NCBI RefSeq assembly: GCF_000520515.1
Contig: NZ_KI914748.1
Coordinates: forward strand, 16,799 to 80,798
DNA from: Arthrobacter sp. H20
Lineage (GTDB): Bacteria > Actinomycetota > Actinomycetes > Actinomycetales > Micrococcaceae
Length of the DNA stretch: 64,000 nucleotides
Direction: 5' to 3'
Shown here: in pieces, positions 57,771 through 64,000 of the stretch
Numbering within the stretch: position 1 is the stretch's first letter
How the letters are laid out: each line of letters starts with the position of its first letter
The notes under the pieces: model-generated
What the model saw: only the letters and a program-made list of their open reading frames with translations
Database searches by the model: none
What the model was told of the DNA's origin: nothing
Translations under genes and position numbers: made by a program

Positions 57771-59426
57771 CTACCGCCCCTGTCCATGGGTGTGGAATGT
57801 GAGTTTTGGGGATGCGGCGTCCCGGGAGCCAAGATTAGCGGGGGTGACTTCTGCGAGCATCGCCGCGTCACGGGCCTTATCCTGCAGGTTCTCCTGCTGC
57901 CTCGCCGGGTCATAGACCGGCTTCAACGCCGCGTAACAAAGGTGCCCGCCCTCATCGAAGCGGAGCAAGCCACCGCCCCTCAGGGTCACCGGCCCTGGGC
58001 CCTGCAGCCCCATTCGGCGCATCTCGGAGCGCCCGATGGTGAACTCCTGCACAAAAGACGCACCAATTTCGGACACGACGAACCCGTCGGGGCTGACCCG
58101 GATACTGGGGCGCACCCGATCAACAGTCACCGAATGCCTCTCATCCATCGCGGCCTCTCGGAACAGGTCACCGTTCTCCCAGATAAACCTGACAATCTCC
58201 TCGGGGTCAGTGCCCAGCGCAGACAACCGAACGGGGTACCGAAGACTAGTCATCCTGTCCGTCCCCGAGAGCATTTCGTCCTCAGCCACCGTCACCCCTA
58301 CCTCGGCAAAAGCGTCACGGACCACTTGCCGATAGTGGTACCGGTCCTGCGGCACGAGCATCAGGTCGGCTGACAGCACTCCCCGCAGCAGATCGGTCCA
58401 GGTCACGTCTACCGGCGCCATGTAGCCGAGCCCGCGGATCAGCATCGCCAGCACCTGCTCCCCTACCTTCGCCCCCGATTTGGCCACCTGGTAAAGACTC
58501 GAGCGGCCTCCTGGCTGGTCCAGCCGGACCTTCCACAGGCGCGCCACCACGTTCAGGACCGCTTGAACAATTGGCTCACCCCGACGATGGGGATCCGGCA
58601 GGGTGCGCCAGTCGGCCGGCACCGGGGCTCGCATTGACTGACGGGCCGGCCCGTGCGAGAAAAGACCGTCTCCAAAGCTAAAGAGACCGCTCAGCAGGAT
58701 CTGCTCGTCCAATCCGGCGAGATCAGTTGCCCCGGACCCCAACGGGTCCAGCAACTGCTCCACCCGTTCAGCCGAGGAAAACACTGAAAGCATTGCCACC
58801 AGATCGGCGATCGCTTCATGAAGCGCAAACTGGTCGAGGGACGCGAACTGATCCGACCAGCGCGTCCGGTAGCCAGCGAGGATCGCGTGAGTCACCTCGT
58901 GGGCCACTAGATCCCGGTATAACGCCAACGGAACCGACAGGCGCTCCCGGCCATCCCTGCGGTGCCCAAACCGGATCACCCCGTCTTCCCGGTCGTAGCC
59001 GGAATTGGCGTAGGGCACCGTGTCATACGCATGGATCCGGAGCCTCCGTCCACGGGCCCACCCCATCCGGCGTCCCAGGGTTGACTCGAAAGCGGCAAGC
59101 GTTGACGCCGCCACCGCGTAGGTGTGCTGGGCGAGGAACCGCCGGTTAGCCAGCAGCTCACCCAGGTCGCGTGGTGGGCACTGATCGATCAGCATCCACG
59201 GGTCGTCGTCCTCTCCGAGCAGTAGGTCCAACGGTCTCCCTCGCGGTCCGCGGACGACGACGTCGAATCTCGCGCCGCGGGGTCCCCCACCAATGCGTTC
59301 GACGGGCACCCTGAGAGTCGTCGTCATCGGGCCATCGGGGCCACGGGTGAACGGGCCCTCAGCCAGGATGGTCAGCGGGCGCAGCTCCCCGGTGTGACTC
59401 CCAGGACCGAGCATCGCGCCCGCCAT
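57771..59426 (-). CDS. thermolysin-like (gluzincin) zinc metalloprotease
   Basis: The 551 residues carry HEVTH near residue 176 and HEAIADLVAML near 203; together they give the two His and the Glu zinc ligands of gluzincins, the pattern of M4-type peptidases. No secretion signal, propeptide or membrane helix is visible, so unlike secreted thermolysins it is probably cytosolic. The N-terminal 70 residues and the C-terminal 150 residues do not match known domains by eye. ATG at 59426 has GGGAGAG at a good distance; ATG 59432 is too close. It lies between two caspase genes and may act with them; that is inference. Confidence 0.8.
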   Translation of the reverse strand: MAGAMLGPGSHTGELRPLTILAEGPFTRGPDGPMTTTLRVPVERIGGGPRGARFDVVVRGPRGRPLDLLLGEDDDPWMLIDQCPPRDLGELLANRRFLAQHTYAVAASTLAAFESTLGRRMGWARGRRLRIHAYDTVPYANSGYDREDGVIRFGHRRDGRERLSVPLALYRDLVAHEVTHAILAGYRTRWSDQFASLDQFALHEAIADLVAMLSVFSSAERVEQLLDPLGSGATDLAGLDEQILLSGLFSFGDGLFSHGPARQSMRAPVPADWRTLPDPHRRGEPIVQAVLNVVARLWKVRLDQPGGRSSLYQVAKSGAKVGEQVLAMLIRGLGYMAPVDVTWTDLLRGVLSADLMLVPQDRYHYRQVVRDAFAEVGVTVAEDEMLSGTDRMTSLRYPVRLSALGTDPEEIVRFIWENGDLFREAAMDERHSVTVDRVRPSIRVSPDGFVVSEIGASFVQEFTIGRSEMRRMGLQGPGPVTLRGGGLLRFDEGGHLCYAALKPVYDPARQQENLQDKARDAAMLAEVTPANLGSRDAASPKLTFHTHGQGR

Positions 59427-59525
59427 TGGCATCTCTCCCTACTGCGCGTCCGGAACCAGTCATCCACCGGACAGGTACCTGAAATATCTACCCATCTGCC
59501 GTCGCCGTCAAGCACCCAACCGTCA

Positions 59526-59558
59526 GTAACACAGCAGTAACGGGGCTCGGCAGATACT
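59526..59558 (+). promoter_or_regulatory. GTAACA direct repeat and -10 box before caspase gene 2
   Basis: GTAACA-CAGCA-GTAACG (59526-59542) followed 10 nt later by GATACT (59553-59558) repeats the arrangement found before caspase gene 1. CAGTAACACMGCMGTAACRG summarises both sites. The rest of the 209-bp gap between the divergent genes shows no reading frame. Confidence 0.6.
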
Positions 59559-59641
59559 GGCTGCCACCCGGCCGTCGCCGTCGCGTGGCACTGCTACCTG
59601 AAGAAGCTGCTTGACTCCACGGCACCCAACGAGGAGTAGCC

Positions 59642-61714
59642 ATGGAATCCGCCACTGCGACCGCCCAGCGCGGTTCGGGACTGAGCGCCGAGCAGATCGC
59701 GGCATTGAAACCGCACATAGTGAACCTGAGTCGCGGCAAGTTCTCGACCGGAGGGGAGACCAGCACCACGGCCGCCGATGTGGATGCCATTTTCGAGCAG
59801 CACCTGCCGGCGTTCGCGCCGGGGGGTGCCGGGGTACCGATCATGATCTATGCCCACGGCGGACTGGTCAGTGAGGCAGCTGGCTTGCGGTCCGCCCACC
59901 AGCAGTGCGAGTGGTGGAAATCGAACGGTGTGTACCCGATCTTCTTTGTCTGGGAGACCGGCTTCCTCGACGCCGTGTTCGGGTCCCTTCCCGGAGCCAG
60001 GGGTGTCTTGGGGGACGTGAAGGACCGGGCGATCGAGCTGCTGGCGCGTGCTGCCAACGGTGAGCGAATCTGGGGCGAAATGAAGCAATTCGCTGAGGAC
60101 GCCTCCGCCCCGGGTGGTGGTGCGTTGTACGTGGCAAGGGCGCTGAGTAGGTTCCTTTCCGCCCATCCCAAAGCCACAGTGCACGCCGTCGGGCATAGCG
60201 CTGGCTCCATCTTCCACTCCTATTTTGTCCCAGCAGCGCTGAAGGCTGGCGTACCGGAGTTCGCCTCGGTGAGCCTGCTGGCCCCGGCAGTCCGCACCGA
60301 CACCTTCAAAGCGACGCTGGCCGTCGAGGCAGGCAAGGGCATCAAGTCCCTGGCCATGTACACCATGACCCAGCAGACCGAGCTGACCGACACCTGCCCC
60401 GGGGGGTACGGGAAGTCCTTGCTGTACCTGGTCCGAGCCTCCTTCGAGAAGGAGGAATTCACACCCATTCTCGGCCTGCAGGAGTGTTTTAACGCCGATC
60501 CTGAACTACTAAGGCTCTTCGACACCGAAGGCCCCGCAGCGAAGGCCGAGGTGATCTGGTCAGTCACCGAAACGGGTCCTGAGACTCGCCGGAGCACTGC
60601 CACAACCCATGGTGGTTTTGACGACAACGCGTCGACGATGCAGAGCATTGCCCGCCGGATCACGGGCAAGAAGCCGAAAGCCTTCGGCGTCCGAACAGTC
60701 AGCGAACCGTGGGCGGTGGCACCCACGGCCACTGAGGAACCAGTGGTAAGCAGCCGCCGGGCCCTGTGCATTGGAATCAACGCCTACCCAGCCGGCAAGG
60801 AACTCTATGGCTGCGTCGCTGACGCACAGGCCTGGGGCAAGCAGCTGGAGTCGGTCGGGTTCGAGGTGACCACGCTCCTTGATGAGACGGCCACCCGAGT
60901 CAACATCCTGCAGGGAATCTTCGATCTAGTCGCCCACAGCACCGCCGGGGACGTGCTGGTGGTGCAGTACGCAGGCCATGGGACGTACGTCGACGACCTC
61001 GACGGTGACGAATCGGAGGACGGCAACGAGGAGAAGCTATTCGACGAGGCCCTGTGCCCGGTGGACTTTGAGGGCGGGAACCTCATCATCGACGATGATC
61101 TCGGGGAGATTTTCGACCTGCTTCCTGAGGGCGTGAGCCTGACCGGCTTCTTCGACTCGTGTCATTCAGGCGACGGCACCCGGCTGCTACTGTCAGTCGG
61201 CGACGCGGTGCTCAACGGAGCTGAACGGGCAGCTGATCACGGGCGCCGGGCACGATTTGTAGTGCCCGATGCAACCACCACCGAGAACTTCAGGTTGCGC
61301 CGCGGCGCTACCGTCAACGTTGGCCGGCGAGCCGACGCACGGGAATTGCTCTTCAGCGCCTGCCAACCCGACGAGGTGGCCTACGAGACAGGCGGTCACG
61401 GAGATTTCACCGCTGCCGCCAGCCTGCTGCTGGCTCCGAGCGCCCAAAAAATCACCAATGCGGAGTTCCTGGCGCGGGTACTTGAGTCCTTCTCGCATCA
61501 GCCTCGACAGAATCCCTATTTCTATGGCGCGGTTGCTGCTTCCACCAGGACGTTCCTGGCACCCCTGACCGCTCGGGTGGACGCCGGGAAGGGTCTCCTC
61601 CCGGCGTCCGGTCCGACAGGTCAGCCGCTGCCGGCCACCCCTGACGAGGCCGCAGCACGTGCGCGTGCGGCTGCGTCTTTCCTGCGGGCGACTGCCGATT
61701 TCATCGACGGGTGA
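59642..61714 (+). CDS. alpha/beta-hydrolase fused to a C-terminal caspase domain
   Basis: The N-terminal half (about 1-350) is a lipase-like alpha/beta-hydrolase: IMIYAHGGLVSEAA near residue 67 and the nucleophile elbow HAVGHSAGSIFHS with Ser-186. The C-terminal part (about 370-670) is a caspase: RRALCIGINAY at 372, His-446 in VQYAGHGTYV and Cys-507 in FFDSCHSGDG. An acidic insert DDLDGDESEDGNEE follows the His and may bind calcium. The 690-residue fusion is unusual. GAGGAG precedes ATG 59642. The caspase half differs from the protein at 56937, so it is not a recent copy. It ends one base from the flotillin gene stop on the other strand. Confidence 0.88.
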   Translation: MESATATAQRGSGLSAEQIAALKPHIVNLSRGKFSTGGETSTTAADVDAIFEQHLPAFAPGGAGVPIMIYAHGGLVSEAAGLRSAHQQCEWWKSNGVYPIFFVWETGFLDAVFGSLPGARGVLGDVKDRAIELLARAANGERIWGEMKQFAEDASAPGGGALYVARALSRFLSAHPKATVHAVGHSAGSIFHSYFVPAALKAGVPEFASVSLLAPAVRTDTFKATLAVEAGKGIKSLAMYTMTQQTELTDTCPGGYGKSLLYLVRASFEKEEFTPILGLQECFNADPELLRLFDTEGPAAKAEVIWSVTETGPETRRSTATTHGGFDDNASTMQSIARRITGKKPKAFGVRTVSEPWAVAPTATEEPVVSSRRALCIGINAYPAGKELYGCVADAQAWGKQLESVGFEVTTLLDETATRVNILQGIFDLVAHSTAGDVLVVQYAGHGTYVDDLDGDESEDGNEEKLFDEALCPVDFEGGNLIIDDDLGEIFDLLPEGVSLTGFFDSCHSGDGTRLLLSVGDAVLNGAERAADHGRRARFVVPDATTTENFRLRRGATVNVGRRADARELLFSACQPDEVAYETGGHGDFTAAASLLLAPSAQKITNAEFLARVLESFSHQPRQNPYFYGAVAASTRTFLAPLTARVDAGKGLLPASGPTGQPLPATPDEAAARARAAASFLRATADFIDG

Positions 61715-61715
61715 A

Positions 61716-63197
61716 CTAAACGCCGGAGGGTCGGATGTCTTGAGCTGGCGCCGTAGACTCCTCGCTCAGCGGGCTATCTTTCATTCCCCAGTTCTTCAGC
61801 ATTTCGACTGCGTCCAGCCCAGTGGTGTCCTTGAGCAGCTGGAACGTCTGCTGCAGTCCACCGGTCACGTTCTTGCTCAGCTGGGTGGCGCCGTCGTTGG
61901 AGATGACCGTCATGTTGTCGATTCCCGCCATCGGAGCGGCGATTTCCCGAGCGATCTGCGGGAGGATCTCCATCACCTTGTTGAGAATTGCGGCTTCGTT
62001 GAATTGCTCGTAGGCCTTGGCCTGGGCTTCGATTCCCTGGGCCTCGGCAATTCCCTTCTGACGGACAACGTCTGCCTCCGCCTGGCCGCGAAGAGCGATG
62101 ATCTCAGCTTCCGCTGCACCGTTGGCACGGGTCACTGACGCCGCTGCGTTACCGCGTGCGGTGTTGGCTGCGGCTTCCGCCTCGGCGGTGACCTTGTCGC
62201 CCTCAGCGCTCAGGCGCCGCTTGGTCAGGGCCACTTCAGCCTCAACCTGATCGGCCTCCGACTGACGCTTGCGCTGCTCGAGCTTACCCGCTGCTTCCTG
62301 CTCCACGCGGTACTTCTCGGCGTCGGCAGGCTTGCGGATCTCAATATCCAGTTCACGTTCACGCAGCTCGGATTGCCGCGAAGCAACCGCCTGTTCCTTG
62401 ACCAGAATGGACTGACGCTGCTCGGCGGCCGCCAGTGGGCCTGCGGCATCCGCCTGGGCCTGCCGTGCGTCGGCAACCTCTTTGAGCTCGGCGCGGCGGA
62501 TCGCAAGCTGTTGTTCCGCCAGCGCCACCTGCTCGTCGGCGATGGCTGCGGCCTGTGCAGCTTCCTGCGCCGCGTTCGCTTCGGCAATCTTCGCCTGCTT
62601 TTCTGCGAGCGCCGCTTCCGGACGGCCGAGGTTCTTCAGGTAACTCGACTCGTCATCGACCGACTGGATCTGGAAGGTGTCGATCTCCAGACCCTGGTTG
62701 TGCATTGAGTGCTCGGCTTCTTCCTTGACACTCTTGGCGAAGGAAGCACGGTCCTTGATGATCGAGTCCACTGTCAGGGTGCCCACGATGGAGCGCAGCG
62801 AACCGGAAAGGGTTTCCTGGGTGTAGTGGTCGATCTGGTCCTGCTGGTTGAGGAACCGCTGCGCGGCGCGGCGCACTGCTTCTTCATCCCCGCCAACCTT
62901 GATCTGGGCCACGCCAGTCAACCGCAGCTTGATGCCGTTCTTGGAGATGCCCTCAATCTGCAGGGTCACCTGGCGCGAGGCGAGAGAAATCGAGAACGCC
63001 TTTTGGCTGAACGGGTTGATGAATGTTCTACCGAACACCACGCGTTGGCTTTCCTGGCTGCCTTTGCCGGTGATGATCAGTGCTTCGGACGGGCTGGCAA
63101 TCCGCAGTGCCAGCCGCGCGACGACGGCGGCAATAATAGCCACCACCAGCACAACAGCCAGCACGATGCCGATACCAATAAATTGACTGAGGTCCAC
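61716..63197 (-). CDS. flotillin-like SPFH-domain membrane scaffold protein
   Basis: The 493 residues start with a membrane helix (about residues 3-27), continue with an SPFH/band-7 domain (SPSEALIITGKGS to the KNGIKLRLTGVAQIKV region) and a long Ala/Glu/Gln-rich coiled coil (about residues 190-400) before a C-terminal oligomerisation segment. Flotillins organise lipid-ordered membrane zones and protein complexes. GTG at 63197 has AAGGGA 6 nt upstream; longer in-frame starts lack family similarity. A palindrome GAAACGTTTC lies at 63215-63224. It is tail to tail with the caspase fusion gene. Confidence 0.92.
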   Translation of the reverse strand: MDLSQFIGIGIVLAVVLVVAIIAAVVARLALRIASPSEALIITGKGSQESQRVVFGRTFINPFSQKAFSISLASRQVTLQIEGISKNGIKLRLTGVAQIKVGGDEEAVRRAAQRFLNQQDQIDHYTQETLSGSLRSIVGTLTVDSIIKDRASFAKSVKEEAEHSMHNQGLEIDTFQIQSVDDESSYLKNLGRPEAALAEKQAKIAEANAAQEAAQAAAIADEQVALAEQQLAIRRAELKEVADARQAQADAAGPLAAAEQRQSILVKEQAVASRQSELRERELDIEIRKPADAEKYRVEQEAAGKLEQRKRQSEADQVEAEVALTKRRLSAEGDKVTAEAEAAANTARGNAAASVTRANGAAEAEIIALRGQAEADVVRQKGIAEAQGIEAQAKAYEQFNEAAILNKVMEILPQIAREIAAPMAGIDNMTVISNDGATQLSKNVTGGLQQTFQLLKDTTGLDAVEMLKNWGMKDSPLSEESTAPAQDIRPSGV

Positions 63198-63373
63198 TGC
63201 AGTCCCTTCTGTGGGAAACGTTTCAGGATGAGTGGACGGAAGGTCCAGTGCCCAGCCGATCGGCTGGTCAACCACTGGAGAGCCCGTGCGGTCCCCCACC
63301 GCCCTCAATGTGTCGGGCGCCACCCTATGGACGGTACACGACGCAATCACCAAGACCGCCCCGGGCACGACGA

Positions 63374-63408
63374 CGGCCGGTCACCTTCGCTCGGAAGGTC
63401 ACCGGCCG
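63374..63408 (-). terminator. hairpin behind the SRPBCC gene
   Basis: A 15-bp inverted repeat with one mismatch (63374-63388 with 63394-63408, 5-nt loop) lies 20 bp after the stop of the SRPBCC gene. No long U-tract follows on the minus strand. The other part of the 231-bp gap to flotillin (63198-63373) carries only the GAAACGTTTC palindrome. Confidence 0.65.
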
Positions 63409-63428
63409 TGATCGTGCGCCGCAGGAGG

Positions 63429-63893
63429 CTAGGCCTCCGACACCGCGGCCGCGAGGTTGTTCAGCGAGGACTCCAGTTCATGGTCGGAAACCACCGGGAA
63501 CGATACTTGCTTGAGCACCCTCGTGTCGGTGACGTTGCTCCAGTCGTAGGTGAGCGTTACCTCGGTGGAGTCCGGACCCTGCGACTGAAGTTCCCACACC
63601 CACTGCCATCCCGCAGGCTCGGTGCCCGCCTCTGCCGTCTTCCACGCGAGGAGCTTGTTATGGTCGTAGCCCACCACATGGTTATCAGTTTTGTAGTCGC
63701 CGCCCATCTTGTCCCAGTGCTGGTTCATGGTGAACATCTGACCAACTGCGGTGATGCGATCCGATTTTTCGTCGGACTGCACCATGCCGGAGCCGTCAAT
63801 CTGCGCATGCCGCTCGGGGTTGGAAAGGACGTTGAAAATAGCGTCCGCTGACGCGTCAATGACGCGGGTTGTGGTGATGCTCTTCTCACTCAT
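63429..63893 (-). CDS. SRPBCC (START/Bet v1-like) domain protein
   Basis: The 154-residue protein shows the helix-grip pattern: TTTRVIDASADAIFNVLSNPERH near residues 8-30 split by a loop, and strands such as EVTLTYDWSNV near 115. Such proteins bind hydrophobic ligands or act as polyketide-type cyclases; the function here is unknown. ATG at 63893 overlaps the end of a further frame upstream by ATGA if that frame is coding. A strong hairpin follows the gene. Confidence 0.85.
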   Translation of the reverse strand: MSEKSITTTRVIDASADAIFNVLSNPERHAQIDGSGMVQSDEKSDRITAVGQMFTMNQHWDKMGGDYKTDNHVVGYDHNKLLAWKTAEAGTEPAGWQWVWELQSQGPDSTEVTLTYDWSNVTDTRVLKQVSFPVVSDHELESSLNNLAAAVSEA

Positions 63894-63959
63894 TCTTGGT
63901 CTCCTTGTCGTTCTGCGGTTACCACCCAGTCCACCACAGCTGCAAGGTCCTTGCCAGTA

Positions 63960-64000
63960 TCAGAGGTCGACGACGACGTCGGACGGCAGTTTGTCTGGTC
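63960..64000 (-). CDS. possible 3' end of an unidentified gene
   Basis: On the minus strand a frame enters the window and ends PDKLPSDVVVDL at a TGA at 63960-63962, with G/C-rich third positions. A second frame ends at 63890 in an ATGA overlap with the SRPBCC gene (…AAVVDWVVTAERQGDQE). One of them is probably the tail of the upstream gene; the sequence is too short to name. Confidence 0.3.
   Translation of the reverse strand, partial: PDKLPSDVVVDL

Noticed and set aside
62709..63851. Long plus-strand frame of 380 codons opposite the flotillin and SRPBCC genes
   Set aside because: It is antisense to two well-supported genes, spans their intergenic region and its sequence has no recognisable domain. 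High GC creates such open frames.

Overview
The window is high-GC DNA that reads as an actinobacterium of the Micrococcaceae, most like Arthrobacter or a close relative. The basis is inference from Lsr2 next to a lysS-panC-folate block, a DUF2342-type zinc metalloprotease beside tilS-hpt-ftsH, an actinobacterial ClpC with a ClgR-like box, frequent GTG starts and many 4-bp ATGA/GTGA gene overlaps. No rRNA, tRNA, CRISPR array, insertion sequence or prophage was seen.

Region 1 (1-19.5 kb, all minus strand) is a conserved housekeeping block. Read in transcription order it is dacB (cell wall), a DUF2342 metalloprotease, tilS, hpt, ftsH, folE-folP-folB-folK, a DUF3180 membrane protein, two PH-domain membrane proteins, a DUF2520/Rossmann protein, panC, lysS with a small membrane protein, lsr2, clpC and the start of an S9 peptidase that leaves the window. 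Most genes overlap or nearly touch, so one or a few long transcripts are likely.

Region 2 (19.6-24.7 kb) holds ppa, a SatD-like regulator, a Cof-type HAD phosphatase, serS, a diacylglycerol-kinase-like lipid kinase and an acidic repeat protein. Region 3 (24.7-33.6 kb) is accessory: a frameshifted topoisomerase IB gene, a badly decayed DUF72 pseudogene, and a LacI-controlled alpha-glucoside module (binding protein, two permeases, GH13 enzyme), followed by pheA.

Region 4 (33.6-54.3 kb) is mixed metabolism. It has a rhodanese, a peptide-use operon (peptidase E, amidase, POT transporter), an acyl-CoA ligase behind a 16-bp palindrome, a methyltransferase, phosphoglucomutase, an SDR-aldehyde dehydrogenase pair in which both genes carry single-base frameshifts, a uracil/xanthine permease, small hydrolases and kinases, an AlkA-like glycosylase, GDPD and HAD enzymes, and two sugar kinases.

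Region 5 (54.4-64 kb) is the most unusual. A RelA/SpoT-type alarmone synthetase is followed by a stand-alone caspase-fold peptidase, a thermolysin-like zinc protease on the opposite strand, a fusion of an alpha/beta-hydrolase with a caspase domain, and a flotillin. Both caspase genes are preceded by the same promoter layout: a GTAACA-N5-GTAAC direct repeat 10-11 bp upstream of a -10-like hexamer. This suggests one response regulator, possibly MtrA-like, controls both and that they form a two-caspase stress or defence module. That functional reading is inference.
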